Source: Perkinsus marinus ATCC 50983
Lineage: Eukaryota > Perkinsozoa > Perkinsida > Perkinsidae
Assembly: GCF_000006405.1 (NCBI RefSeq)
Contig: NW_003202100.1
Location: 270,835 to 331,084, forward strand
DNA length: 60,250 nt
Direction: 5' to 3'
The notes under the pieces are model-generated. The model had not been told where the DNA came from. It saw only the letters and a list, made by a program, of their open reading frames with translations, and ran no database searches. This document shows, piece by piece, positions 23,208-35,059 of the stretch. The translations under genes were made by a program, and so were the position numbers. The stretch's first letter is position 1. Every line of letters starts with the position of its first letter.

Positions 23208-24663
23208 GTTGGGTGACTAATCAACAGAAATCCTGGCGCCTCATTGAGGCTGTCGATCGAGCTATGGGCGAGCGAGATTTACGCAAGCGCGATTTCTAAA
23301 TGCGCCGATCGTAGTGCTGTCGCACGGCTCGTGGTTTTGTTGTCAATGCCCGCGTTGTCGATCGAAGGGTATGGCCAGATATCAGGTCTCAGACGAGTAC
23401 ACCGTTCTCGAGTGGAAGATAGAGTAGTAATGGCAGTCCTACCGCATAGAGCTCGTGAGGCACACAGAGAAAGGTCGGACTGAGCCGACTTGGAGGGTCG
23501 ACAATGAGGTCAACGTTATAGCCGTGCATTGATCAGGATAGAAGTAATCCTCACAGCACTCTAAGAGTGTAGGGTGCACGTTGTGGGATGCTCAGCCATG
23601 ATAGAGCGGTGTTGTCGCCTGGATTAGTATTGAAGTAGGAATGAGGAGGGGCAGACCGCATATTGCAGCTATAGTCTCTCCAGCTGCATCATTCCAGGGA
23701 TCACCGTTGGAGCTCTATGGGCTCATCCCGGATCCAAAGAGCTCGTCCACTCCCGTGAGGGGTACACGAACGTAATGGGTCCGTGTTCGGGAGCGTGTTA
23801 TTCTCGATTGGAGAGCCCCGCGTTATGCATTGTAATTAGCCTCAGAGTCGGCCTATGGTGCAGCATACTACGTTCGCATCATTTCATCGTTCCTTGTCGG
23901 TATTGTGTTGGTCACAGAAGGACGGTCTGTGAGAGCTATTGTCAGTGGCTACAAAACAATATCATTGATGAATGGATAAGAGCAGGACGCAGAGCAAACA
24001 TGATCAGGAGGAGCAGGAGGGAAGGGCTTCCTTCGTCCGACGGGTACGGGCTCGGTACGGTTAGTCATAGTGCACTAGCAGTAGTGTGGCTTCATTCGCT
24101 GCAGCCGCTACTATTGCCACGTGTAGGATGTCTTTATGGTAGATCCTCTGCGCTGGTCTGCCTCTCCTCCTCTCCAACCCTGACGGTTCCCTCTCGGAAA
24201 GCCATCCATGTGGGTATAGAGATCCAACTCCTCCTCGTACACCTCGGGATGGCTTCTTAACTGCGGCTGACATATCCGCACGGTAGGTAGCTCGTACGAT
24301 TGGAATGGGGGAGTGCGCCCGGCATTTAGGCTCTTCGGTGACGTCCTGGGCAGTGGCGATCCAACTATGGTCGCTGAGGAGATCACCATACTGTATGAGC
24401 GGCATCGGACGGCTTTCGCTATCCTACTGTTCGTGCAAGCGGTAGGACGGGGGGTTTGCCTGCGACTAGGATCCTGTCATCAGGTTTTACAAGGGCTCTT
24501 CTCCGCTTTCCATATCACCCATAGTTCGATCGCCATCCATGACCTCACCGCGATGTAGGCCTACTGCTGATGGTACTTGTGCACGACTTGATGTGCAGTA
24601 TAGTAAAATATGCACATGATCAACTACATGTGTCGGCGACAATAGAGAATTTTTGAGAAAATT
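23208..24663. other. No supported gene (1.4 kb)
   Basis: Upstream of the uS7 gene, so it should hold its promoter. A 161-codon frame at 23775-24260 has poor composition and no homology that I can see. Nothing else supported. Confidence 0.35.
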
Positions 24664-25267
24664 TTGGGAAATTTCTGTTCGTTTTTAACATTTCTATACG
24701 AATTATTCATATATGAACCTCTTAAATCAGCGAGCTCAGCTGAGGAGAGCGAACAAATATATTCCAACACTGTTGATGTGATCGTGGATAGGTATAGGTC
24801 GTCGTCCCATCATCTGATGAGCATCATCTTCTGGACTCTAGTGGGGGCTGAGATAGTCTACACTGTCGTGTATCTAGGGATAGGCTGTTGGAGCATGTAC
24901 ACACACAAGGCTAAGCATTATGCCTACTTCTCTACTTGGTGTCTGGCCGGTGAGACTGCAACTACTACTATCACTACGCTGCGGTCGTGATGACGGTATT
25001 TGCCAGGGATCGTTGGGCATGTATTGTTGGCTTATGCGAATCAGTTCAATATCATCATATTCTTCTTGAGGCTAATCAGCTACATCTACGGCAAGTAAGC
25101 TCGTCTAGGTTAGGCGTGTCGAAAGACGGTGGAGTGACTTCAGGTTTTTAAGGGACATAGTAGTGGGAATGATGTTGCTACCAGCACATCATTCGTCGTC
25201 CTATATAGACCACATCGGAAATCACACGCCCGAGAGCTTCACACCAGCATCACTCGCAAGTTTACAG
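24664..25267 (+). CDS. Exons of a polytopic membrane protein, unknown
   Basis: Three consecutive exons splice in phase: up to 24949, then 25007-25094, then 25144-25267. They encode hydrophobic segments: LMSIIFWTLVGAEIVYTVVY, then IVGHVLLAYANQFNIIIFF, then FLRDIVVGMMLLP, with an acidic stretch (SSAEESEQIYSN) before them. The start could be the ATG at 24664, or 24664-24729 may be intron because a good acceptor (AAATCAG) ends near 24730. Later exons are not placed; the last donor (GTTTGA) is weak. I do not recognise the family. Confidence 0.4.
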
Positions 25268-26034
25268 GTTTGAATCTCCATGCGTTGTCGTACCGTAAAT
25301 ACTCTACTTTGTGTTGAATTCATGACGAGTGTTCATACGATGGAGCGGCAATCGGATTAATGCGGGGTCCTGAGTTTCCTATTCGAATTGATACTCAGTG
25401 AGTATCAATTCAGCCATTCTGAGCTCTACTCATACCACTCGAAGTACTTGAGCGTGACTTGCGAATCCAACAAGGCCGTGTCGGAATATGTGTTCGGTTT
25501 CCTCAGCTGAGCTCGAGAGTTGTCTCACAACATTATGAGGAATAATACCCGACTTGAGGAAGAAGTGTAGAAAATCCAACAAAGAGTTTCCTCCGAAATA
25601 TTCATGACCCTTATAATGGAGCGATCTGTGGTATCATTGACTGCGTTCTTAACGAGATTCAATCGAACTTGCCTCCATCGACACTCTACATACACTGAGT
25701 TTTTATAGCTGTCGGACCGCTGCGATTCCCCGTCATATAACATCCTCCAAATCACTGCCGACAAAACTTCCAACCCTCAGTCGCGGCAATTTGCAAGAGG
25801 AAACAAGTGCCAACTATCTCATGTTGCTACCCTATCTCTGGAGCCATACGAGGCTGACCATAGCCAAAGAGAGCCTCCGACAATCACAGAGGAAGTCGAC
25901 TACGGGGGTGAAAGAGAAAGTCAGATGGAAGCTGTTGAAGGCCTCAATTCCTAATCTCTCACGCTCGCCTGTGATAAGAGGAGTGGCCTCACATAGGTGG
26001 AGGTTGTGAGCTACTGAAGGCCCGATCGATACTC
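25268..26034. other. Unresolved, possible exons
   Basis: A frame around 25787-25951 with acidic, Gln/Glu-rich composition (SLEPYEADHSQREPPTITEE) looks coding-like, but I cannot connect it by splicing. It may belong to the membrane-protein gene before it or to the frame after it. Confidence 0.25.
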
Positions 26035-26313
26035 ATGCTGATGTTTCCTAGCAAGGATATCGACGATATTCTTGCATCTACTGGTGTTATTAGTCACTAT
26101 TGGCATGAGCTTCCACAATCGCTTGAGGCGCTCTCGATGCCTGTTCGAGAGGGCACCAGGCAGGATAGATACGAAATGCCGATGAGCTTCCTGGTTGAGT
26201 ATCCTTCACTTGATGATAACAACAACCTTGCTTCATCGAGAGTACAAGCCTATGATGAGGTGCGATTAACGCAACCGCCAGGAAACCTTGGTGAAATAGG
26301 CCCCGGATCTTGA
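26035..26313 (+). CDS. Unrecognised exon-like open frame
   Basis: Frame reading MLMFPSKDIDDILASTGVIS, then DRYEMPMSFLVEYPSLDDN, ending in TGA at 26313. It is open upstream to an acceptor at about 26018 (CTGAAG), so it may be the last exon of the gene to its left. No recognised domain. Confidence 0.35.
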   Translation: MLMFPSKDIDDILASTGVISHYWHELPQSLEALSMPVREGTRQDRYEMPMSFLVEYPSLDDNNNLASSRVQAYDEVRLTQPPGNLGEIGPGS

Positions 26314-26664
26314 GCTTCCGAGCTGTCGTCGGCGAGCGATATTTTACCGTTCTCATTAACTGGCGGCCGAAGCGCGGACGGACGGAGCCTCTTCGCCCAG
26401 GGTTCAGCTCTGATTGATGATGATGATTATGTATTCCGTTAGGAAGAATCTCCTGAATTGATTGAGTCGATAATTGGAAGATTAAAAGTCATCACCGCGT
26501 CTGGAACCTGTGTGGTTGGGATGGAAAACCTCACAGTTCGATGATGCTCTACTATTTGCGTATTACTCCACTGGCTGAAGCTTGATACAGTATGCTAGGG
26601 TGTCGCAAGGCCTGGGAGTAATCGACTTAGACATTGAGCACTCGTCGTTGTCTTCACCATCATC

Positions 26665-28657
26665 ATGTCGAATCCCACCGCTATTCTCCCTCCCCCACCG
26701 GACTTCGGCTCTATTTCCCTCACTGGAAAGGCTGTGGATTTTCATCGCAGTCTCCTCGTTGGTATCAGAGAGCCCCACTTGATGCTCCCTGTAGCCTTGC
26801 ATGAGCTTAGGAAGGTTTGTGGATGATGAGTCGTTATCAGATTATCGATTATATCGAGGAGCATCAGCTCTACGATGAAGCCAGCATCAAGGCACTTCGA
26901 ATCCAAGTCGTCCGAGCCACTCGTATGGTCGACTTGCTGGTAATAAGATGTCTCACTCGGTGTTAGTGGAGGCGTGTGGTAGGGTGACCTCACGGGCGAA
27001 GACATGTCGGAAGCCAGGGATGCCTTGCAGAAGGAGTTGGTCGATGCGGAACAGGCCGCTGACAGTGCTATGAAGCTTATCAAGGACCCCGAGCTCTGGG
27101 GGAAGATACAGGCTAATGCTGAGTACGGGGATGCAATGTTGAATATGATGATAATGATGATGTGGATAGTATCTCTTCAGAGGGTCTTCTTTCGGGGCCT
27201 TGGTGTTGGACTACGGCTTCCCTGACGACATCCTCGATAGAGTCTACCACCTAGGCCGACTGAACTATCAGGCGGGTCGCTATGAAGATGCTTACTCAGC
27301 CCTACAGGTCCTAAACTCACTAGCTCATCTCTGTGACTAGTATCTTTACAGGTGTATCGTACGTTGCTCACTTACCTAGGACCGAAGCAACATCATAAGT
27401 ATATGCTGTCTTCTTTATGGGGGTCTCTAGCATGTGCTATTCTCACTGGGCAGGTAGTCGTTCATGGACGCTGGGGATATCGTGCTGCAGTGTATCTTCA
27501 GTTCGATGCAAGTGTCGACCTCATCGGTAAGCTATTCGAGCTCTATCAGTATGAGTCTTCGGGCCCATCAAGACCAGTCGGTGAAGGGGCTGGCAACTAC
27601 GCAGAGTCGGTCGCTGTGCTGATTCATTGGAGTCTATTCGCTTTGTTCCGGTACTACCACTTGGTGCTTTTTTCAATCGCAGCTGCCTCGGTCTCAGCGC
27701 GCCATCTCCTTCATTGTGCCTCTCGCCCAAGTTGGTGATGTTATTGACCAGAGTGAAGGCGCTGCAGGCTATCATTTCGACGGGTAACTTCCATCTGCTT
27801 CGGTGAGTCTTGGGGGAAAGGTTCTATCGGTTTTTACGTCATTTCTATCAGTTACGTCGCCATTGTAGCCCTGATATCACCTCAGCAACTTGCACAGTCG
27901 GGCGCGAGTAAACGCGATACACCAGCGAGCACTCCAGTGTCACTTTTGGCACAGTACTTGGAGGGCCAGGAAGAATGGTAATAAGTCGGGCTCATAGGTC
28001 TATGTGGGTATGGACGTATGAATAGGTACTGTGATTGCTTTACCAAGCTTATGGTAGCAGTGTATGTTAAGGCGGATTTTGTGGCTGCTAAGGAGGCAGC
28101 TAGGGAGTGTCTCAAGACGGAAGACTACTTCACTAGCTCTATCGAGAGAGAAAACCAGGTAGTGGTGGTCGAAAGTCGTAAAGAGCATTCCTGATTCGCG
28201 TGGCAGGTCGCTCTAGGCGTTGGGAGAAGCCTTGCTGGCGCTCTGATGGTGGTGTATAGGGTCAACGATCTGGCCTCATGTTTGACCAAGATGATAGGTA
28301 GGCGGCCTTAATGCTGTTCACTAATTATTAAGTTTTACTTTCCGGTAGGTATCAGTCAAGACGTTGCTGAGATCTCGGTCGAGACGGCTAGCCGGGGCCG
28401 ACGCAGTGGACTCGCCTCGGGAGAAACTACCGAAACCGAGAGCTAATTGCGAGGGAGTTCACTAGGGACTGTTTCTATATAGTATGGCTGTTGAGTTATG
28501 CTGTTAATGCTGTGTTGGGCTCTTTGGGGAGCGGTCTCCTACCGCAAAGGTGTTCCTTTTCGAGACCACCGTTGGGATTCTGGCGAGGGATCTGATAGGG
28601 TTGTTGGTGAAACTCCACAACAAGAGGATTAGATGCATCCGGAACCACGAAGATTGA
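26665..28657 (+). CDS. Translation initiation factor 3 subunit e (eIF3e/INT6)
   Basis: Subunit e of eIF3, which binds the 40S subunit and recruits mRNA. It is split by many short introns and matches the family in order: LYDEASIKALRIQVVRATRMVDLL; EARDALQKELVDAEQAADSA; DILDRVYHLGRLNYQAGRYE; VYRTLLTYL and SSLWGSLACAIL; VLIHWSLFALF; LQAIISTGNFHLLRYV; and FTKLMVAVYVKADFVAAKEA, the FDGAQKKLREC region of the PCI domain. Confident exon pieces: to 26939, from 26983, 27352-27630 region, to about 27801, 27852-27976, 28029-28158 and 28208-28301. Start uncertain: ATG 26665 needs a 26-base intron; ATG 26822 would lose the first helix. The 3' end (stop near 28657) is only loosely supported. Confidence 0.85.
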
Positions 28658-28713
28658 TAAGGGATCGGTTTATAATGGCTTACTTTAGTTGAAGTTCACG
28701 GTGATCGGCTGTC

Positions 28714-29330
28714 TTGCGTTTGTGGCTTCGACCCAGCCAGAAGAGAACTAGAGCATGCCCACGACCCGTATTGTCAATTGGAGGAAGCGGTTGGTATTCG
28801 CTGCAGTTTCGGACACATACACAGCGGCCTTCCGGCGGAGTTGATGAGATTTTGTCATCGTATTATCTGATGGGAGGTCTAGAAACAGTAAGAGACGCAT
28901 TAAAATGCTCAGGAGATTATCGGTGATAAAACAGCGAGGTTAAATTTTGGATGCTATTAATCCCACCTCAGCCCTACTTACGGCCGGCCGTGCGCCCTAT
29001 GTTCCTCAACTACGGCATCGTATGGTCTTCATCAGGATGTGTCGGAGCCGACGCAATTTTCCTTTGGTGGGCTGGCAAGGTATTGTCGAACTACATCGGC
29101 AAGAACGAGAAGTCCAAGATTAGAGTTAAAGTGATGGCCTCGTAGGGTGATTGTCCCAACTGGATGCATGTCTAGATGGATGAGGAGCCCCATAAGGCAA
29201 TGTTGTCATACTACTATGGGACACCGGAGCGAAAAGCTCTGAAAAACGACGATGACGACTCGTGTATCTCATTAGTGAATGGGCTGAGCCAATCCGAAAG
29301 CGCTGAATGGTGAGTATCTCTGCAGCTCTA
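28714..29330 (+). pseudogene. CFAP298 (C21orf59/Kurly) homologue, apparently broken
   Basis: CFAP298 is a cilium/flagellum protein needed for dynein-arm assembly. Seen here in one frame: LETVRDALK, then FLWWAGKVLSNYIGKNEKS (family: LWWAAKEL..., SDYVGKNEKTKI), then MDEEPHKAMLSYYYGTPERK and a KNDDDD run (family: SSEEQKQLMLYYHRR, ENDDD). Between the last two blocks the same frame has two TAG codons (29143-29145 and 29173-29175) and the spacing to the family is kept exactly, so they replace residues and are not in an intron of fitting phase. Another TGA-TAA pair lies near 28923-28928 and the N-terminal third is missing. Best read as a pseudogene, or as sequence errors. Confidence 0.65.
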
Positions 29331-29434
29331 TTCTACTAGCTGGGCTCTCTGATGCAGCTGGTTGGTGGCGGGTGAGGTATCAGTTAGCTTGAATTAATAC
29401 CATCACAGTCACTAGTGCCGGCATATACCGGCAA

Positions 29435-29662
29435 TTGTACTCCATAAATGTGAATGGTGAAGTTGCGTTAGTATTGGATTACTGCGCGAATGGCTGTCAC
29501 ACCGATCATTGTGTCTTGTGTCGACAAAGTATCGGTTCTTATGGTCAATATAACATGATCAGCAGTTTAACAGTTGAGACTTTGAATGACAGTAAGGGTG
29601 CAGCTTCAAATCTTGCAGGTGTCATGATGATGTACGTTTTACCGTTGTTCGTCAGCAAGTAG
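29435..29662 (+). other. Possible unrecognised exon
   Basis: Frame of 75 codons with paired cysteines (DYCANGCHTDHCVLC) and a start in a stretch that could follow an acceptor. No homology recognised; it may be one exon of a small secreted protein or chance. Confidence 0.2.
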
Positions 29663-29817
29663 ACACACAGTGAATTGCAATCCTCTACAAAGCATAGGTC
29701 AACGACGGGTCTCTCATGTCACGGCGAGCCGTGAACTTGTTGATCCTCATATGAATCTATCATTCTCCATGTCGTTAACACTCAACAACACAAACCAAAC
29801 TTTCACACTCACGAAAC

Positions 29818-31159
29818 TCAATGCTTCCTACGCTTGTTCGACGACCTCTTGTTATGACCACCACTGCTCTGGGAGACTTGGGGGCTTCGTTTCAGCTTCT
29901 CGGCGGTCTCCGCCCCAAGAATGCGGGTGTCCACACGATCCCATAGGACATCTCGCCAGTTTGCCAACACCGATCCCTTGTCGTAGATGTTTTTGAGCTC
30001 ACCAAACTCTCCGTTGTGATTTTCCGTCTTCAGACAGTCATGCAGGCCGCGCCACTTAGCTGACTCGTTGGTAGTAACGTTTGAAGCCGCGAGATACAAA
30101 TGCCAGGAAGTAAAACCAACCAACACAATAGACATAATAGTACACAGAGTGATCATAGCAATCATTATGTACTCGTGTGTAAGCAGCCACTGAAGAATTA
30201 TCCGCTTGCTGGCGTTGAATTGTTCCCCCGTACTGGGGTTGATGAATCGAGCGTTCCACAGGTCACGCTCTTGGACGACCGCCATGAGACTGATCACGCC
30301 GACCACAGCACCGTATACACATAGGGCGGTGTTTGCTAATAGGAAGGCGATGAACCAATGCACGTTATTGACACCAACACAGTTGTTTATCCATACACAG
30401 TGATGATCGAATCTAGCCACACAACAGTTGCAAAGGGAACAGTGTTTGCTACGAGCCGGCCTGAGAATATTACATGATGCTGTCTCAAATCTGAGGCGAC
30501 TTACTTAGGCTGCTTGCATGTCGAACACTCCTTCTCGTGGAATAGTATGTCATCCATAGGGTATATCCGCGATATTGCATTGACATTGCGTTTAGTGATG
30601 ACCCCTGGGTCTGCTATAGACGCTGAAGGCAACCAGGCAGGACAATCGAACAGATCATCTCAACTACGCCATGTCTCACCTCCAGCGAAGGTGTAGATGC
30701 AAATAACAAAAACGAGAAAGCCGACGTATTTGTGGTAGCCTCCAAGATAGAGGTTAGGGAGCAATGGGTATCCTGATAAATGCCGTAATGATCGGCCGTT
30801 GTGAAGTAACGAAATGCTCACCAAATATAACGTATAAGAAGTAACCTCCTACTACTAGGGCGAGGTAAACTATCTGGACCTGATAGAGAGTGGTCCCTAG
30901 CAGTGTGAAGAGTAGGGGAGTTTACTATAGGGTTGGCCTCATTGCAAGTGTAGTTCCAAGCTGAATCCAGGGCGACACCGCCGCGTTCAGACCCGCAGCA
31001 AAGAATGCGCAGAATAAACCTAAAGAAGGTCGAATGAGGAATCGACGAGAGTTCAACGGGATTCCACATTACTTGAGTGCATTGGGTACATATTCAGTGG
31101 CAGCTTGATACACTTTGTCGAAGACGCTGTTGCCATCTGATTTACCGAGTAAGAACACC
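29818..31159 (-). CDS. DHHC palmitoyltransferase, ZDHHC4-like
   Basis: S-acyltransferase that adds palmitate to cysteines at ER/Golgi membranes. Confident exons (minus): 30822-about 30895, 30680-30772, 30505-30622 and 29818-30460, with phases agreeing. Seen in order: membrane segment [18 protein letters not shown]; segment [24 protein letters not shown]; the Cys-rich domain [16 protein letters not shown] then [13 protein letters not shown]; two more membrane segments; and [13 protein letters not shown], the TTxE-like motif of ZDHHC4. The DPG and CSTC-xxx-KPARSKHC spacing fits ZDHHC4 best. The basic C-terminus is SSNKRRKH. The N-terminal exons (30900-31159) are not firmly placed; [20 protein letters not shown] at 31159 downward is a candidate. 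Confidence 0.88.
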
Positions 31160-31912
31160 TATAAACGATAACCTACATCGTTGTCTTTACCGTCGTGAGT
31201 CGTATGATCTACCATGTCAAACGTGTACAGTTGAGTTTCCACTCGTGAGTCACTGAAGTTATGCTATCAACACTGAAGTCCCTAACACAGTGTTCGAAAA
31301 CGTCAAGCATGCGCCGATCCTGACTCAACACTATGTACTAGACGATTCATGCGAGTCTGTGTAGTGACAATTGGCAACTCTATAGGCTCACACCATGTTC
31401 ATTGAATCCATTCAGAATTCAGAATCGATTCTAGCATCGTATTATACGTGTGAGAAGCGATTCTGAGTTTCGAAATCGGTTTAATGAGCGGTTACACTGT
31501 TGATCGTCACGTGTCACCACATCACTGCCTAGTTTGACCAGNNNNNNNNNNNNNNNNNNNNNNNNNNNNNNNNNNNNNNNNNNNNNNNNNNNNNNNNNNN
31601 NNNNNNNNNNNNNNNNNNNNNNNNNNNNNNNNNNNNNNNNNCTTTCGATATTCGTTTTAGGCCTAGCGACAAATTATCGTAGATAATAATATGATAGAGC
31701 AACAACCCTCTCTCATGGAAGCTAGCACAACTTCTGCACTACCACAGCGCAGCCCTTGTGGAATTTCGTCTGGCTCCTCAATGGCTCTAATACGTCAAAG
31801 CATGCTAAGGACATCATTCTGCCTTGCGGCACTACTTCACCGAACTACGATCATTTTTCATGCTGGCTCCTTCTGCAGTTCATTAGTATCACCGCAGTAT
31901 TCCTTTCCGAAT
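31160..31912. other. Intergenic region with assembly gap 31542-31641
   Basis: Divergent spacer between the ZDHHC4-like and PI synthase genes, so it should hold both promoters. It contains a 100-base N gap. From 31691 the frame leading into PI synthase is open, but without family resemblance. Confidence 0.5.
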
Positions 31913-32823
31913 ATGGTTTCTGTTTATCTCTTCGTTCCGAACCTTATCGGCTACACTAGAGTGGCCCTAATGCTCATCAGCTTCTATGTGGCATTCGAGT
32001 AATATCTCCTGTCTGCTGAGATTGAGCTTTGGTTAATTGTCGGTTCTCACTCAGTAACTGGAAGGCGTTCGTTTTCTGCTACTTCTGGTCGCAGATGTTG
32101 GACGCTTTCGATGGTGCTGCTGCCAGACGGTTCAACGAGTGCAGCATGTTCGGAGCTGTAATGCATTAGACTGCTATTCTTGCTTTCACTCGAGTGGAAA
32201 AGCGTAGGTACTAGACATGGTAACTGATAGGATTTCCTCCAACATCCTGGCGCTCATTCTGAGTCACTTCTACCCGGCTCTATACCTTCCCCTGGTCATG
32301 TTCGCCGTTGTCGATTATGCTTCTCATTGGACTCAGATGTAACGACTTCCTTCAGTCGTTCGTCTCCCTTACTATGAGATTTGGGCTCTTCTATAGGTAC
32401 TCTAGCGTGCTCGCTAAGAATGGTAGTCATAAATACATTGCACCCAACAGGCCTTGGTTGTTGCAGAAATACTACGGCAGCAGAGGTAACGAGTCACGTA
32501 AATATACGTGCCTCCTTATACGTATTCCTTCAGTGATGCTCTTCTCGCTCTGCTTCGCTCAAGAGGCTGTATTGGTATTGATGTATCTGTACCACTTCGC
32601 TACTATGCCTACTGCCGCAGCCCCGGTGTGGATGCAGCAAGCGGTCTTCTATGCTGCTGTAGCATTCTTCCCCATTGCGTTACTCAAGCAGGTAATAGTT
32701 GTGCATACCGTCGTTGTGAGAGAAGTGTCACCCTATTAGGTCATCAATGTCATCCAATTGTTTGATGCTGGTCACGAGATTGTTAAGATCGATGAAGCCA
32801 ATCGTGGCGAGAAAGTTGAGTAG
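31913..32823 (+). CDS. Phosphatidylinositol synthase (CDP-alcohol phosphatidyltransferase)
   Basis: Joins CDP-diacylglycerol and myo-inositol to make phosphatidylinositol in the ER membrane. Six exons: 31913-31998, 32055-32157, 32208-32338, 32397-32485, 32534-32691 and 32740-32823; all introns GT-AG of 48-58 bases, phases agree, 216 residues (human CDIPT 213). Seen in order: VYLFVPNLIGYTRVALMLIS; the catalytic motif DAFDGAAARRFNE, then GAVLDMVTD, which fits DxxDGxxARx8GxxxDxxxD; DYASHWTQM; NGSHKYIA; KYYGSRVMLF; and FFPIALLKQVINVIQL. The start at 31913 (MVSVYLF) fits the family; the frame is also open upstream to an ATG at 31691, which would add 74 unrelated residues. Confidence 0.95.
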
Positions 32824-33098
32824 AAGGAGAGTACCATCCTTCAGTTCATAATACCCTATGTATCAATACACTCGCAGTGTTCTATTCAGCTTTTCTCTCA
32901 ATCCCCCATATTTTTGAGTATGCGACGCCGCAAGCCTAATGGAGAATGTAAACTTGAATATTTCTCGCGATAATAGTAGCAAGTTAGTTCGGGTCTCTTG
33001 TAATCGACGGGGTGAATGCTCGTGTGGTTGGACGTGGGATTTGAGAAGTCCCTAGGTAGTGTATGTCGTGTTTGCTAAACTTCAGAGGTTTTATCCTC

Positions 33099-35059
33099 AT
33101 GAGTGCTACTCTTTTGGATCTCGACGATGTCCTCACTTCTGATAGGCTTGAGAATAGTACCACTGTAGCTAACGAGAAGAAGCAGATGGTCATAGGGGTA
33201 AAACTGAAGTCCACTTAGAGGGATGTGAAGTCGTCATCCTTGATCAGGTGGACGGCGGCTCTTCCCAGCCTCTAGTCGTTAAAGGTGGAGAACTCAATGA
33301 AAAGTGCTTTGGTAAGTTCGTGGTCGTATTCTTGAGCCACTCGAGTTGGGGTGATAGTGTTGGTCGTATTATTTGATCTCCTTAGTTGGTCGAGAGGAAG
33401 AGCCGTCCTCATTGGCGACGGAAGGCATGACTATTATCACACCGCTCGAGGGAACAAGTACAGGTGGCAAGGTAATGGGAATCGGTTATGTTTGATGTTT
33501 AGAGAAGCTGCTTAGGTTGCTGGTGAAGGCTGCATTGGGCCAGGCTCACAGGAGACTGGTTCTGGTCAGTCGCAGAGCCTCACGTCCTCGTCTCAGCTGC
33601 ACATCAGTCTTCGGAGCATCCCTTTGTCACCTGGAACGACTAGTCTAGCGGTTAGTGATTATCCGTTTTAACCCTTTTGAGTGCGAGTCGGGTTTTACTC
33701 AGGTGTCTTCGGAAGATAAATCGGTGGAGCTTGACCGAGCGCGTATTTGGAAGATTCTGGACGACGCATCACAGACTGTGACGTTCTATCTCGGAGGGCT
33801 GCATGATACGGGCTTCGCTGTAGAAGGTCTTCATGCTCTCAATCGCATGAAAGACCGCGCGTTGGCTGATGGGAGGGATGAGCAGGACCGGCTGGAGTTC
33901 TGGAACGACTACAAAATCGTCTATGAAAGGCTGTCGGCTCTACCAGATAAAGAGAGAACCTGGCAAGGGGTGTTGCAGTTGAACCGCATACATGAAGTAT
34001 TCTCATGTGGCATCAATGCTACTGATGGAGGAATCATAGGTGTGCTTCGCTCTGCTGTCCTCCATACTTTTATATAACGGGTTCATCGTGCATGCATTCA
34101 GGGAAGCGGCAAATGGAGGAGCTCATGGCCACAGCGCTGCAGCTACAAGAGATGAGATTTTATGACCAGCAACAGAGCTTAGTTGCAACTCAGCGGCAAC
34201 TCATTGTTGGGGATATTGTGGAGGAGATGAGGAAAATGCGCCGAGTGAGTGCATCTCTCCGTGTCCTCTTTGACCCGCTTGCTTCCCAATAATTTACTGC
34301 TGTTCTCAGGATGATCGAGCCAAGCTTGCTCACCACATAGATATGCGTGTTGATGACCTTGAGAGACGTCTGGTGTCGAAGCTTCAGCGTCTGCCGGCTA
34401 CTGGGGTGAGTATTGCTTCTTCAGTTGATGAACGAAGGTTCAATCACAGATGTACACGGCGGAGGATACACTTGATTTCCAACATCCGACGGAAACCAAA
34501 GGGCAGCTGCCTCAAGTAAGATACATTACTACTACGTTTAAGCTGAATTGTGGAGTACTGTGAGTATCTTGTCGGTTCTTCGTATACGTTCTACAGCACT
34601 CATTGGCGTCCCTTCTTGGTCAGTCTCGACCCGTGACAAGGGGCAGCGCGATCCCATCACGCAGTAGTCGCTCATCTTCTTCACAGGCCTCACAAAGTCT
34701 CAATGAGGTAATAGTGACACAGTCTGGGTATGCCATTCTACTCTTTTCGCCTGGCGCATCATCGGGTGCCACTGACATGATCGTGGCGAACCAAAATATT
34801 TGGTGTTTCTTTGCAATGTCAGGTTACAAGTGATCCACAATTGAGTGGTCTGCCTGCCACTGGTATCGAAGGCATCCGTGCTGAAGTTTGCCGGAACTTT
34901 AGAAAGATTGCTGCACATGAGCTCTCAGTGGGCATCCGAGATATTGTCCATGTTTTGTCCCCCGAGGTCGACACGCAAGGGTGGGTTCGTGTCCGTTTGC
35001 AGGGTGATAGAGGCGGTACTGGCTTTGTGCCGGCCAGTGTTCTGAAGGTTGTCGAATGA
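33099..35059 (+). CDS. SH3-domain protein with helical core, copy P1 (complete)
   Basis: Unrecognised protein with a C-terminal SH3 domain. Ten exons: 33099-33197, 33248-33311, 33386-33471, 33516-33650, 33703-34039, 34102-34244, 34310-34405, 34450-34515, 34597-34707 and 34823-35059. All GT-AG, all phases agree, 457 residues, TGA stop. Residues 129-240 are helical (ARIWKILDDASQTVTFYLGG, then LPDKERTWQGVLQLNRIHE); 245-320 look coiled-coil (MRFYDQQQSLVATQRQLIVG, then HIDMRVDDLERRLVSKLQR); 343-379 are Ser-rich; about 395-455 is the SH3 fold (ELSVGIRDIVHVLSPEVD, GWVRVRL, GTGFVPASVL). The layout recalls BAR/SH3 or other cytoskeletal adaptors, but this is inference. It is the only complete copy of four. 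Confidence 0.75.

Noticed and set aside
23775-24260. 161-codon plus-strand frame
   Set aside because: Cys/Ser/Arg-rich with no domain or splice context; an opposite-strand frame is equally open.
28951-29330. TAG read as a sense codon, to rescue the CFAP298 frame
   Set aside because: PI synthase, copy B and the 20655 gene all end naturally at TAG, so reassignment is not supported.
32158-32207. Overlapping frames in other phases across PI synthase
   Set aside because: They are shadows of the six true exons, whose phases and family match are clear.
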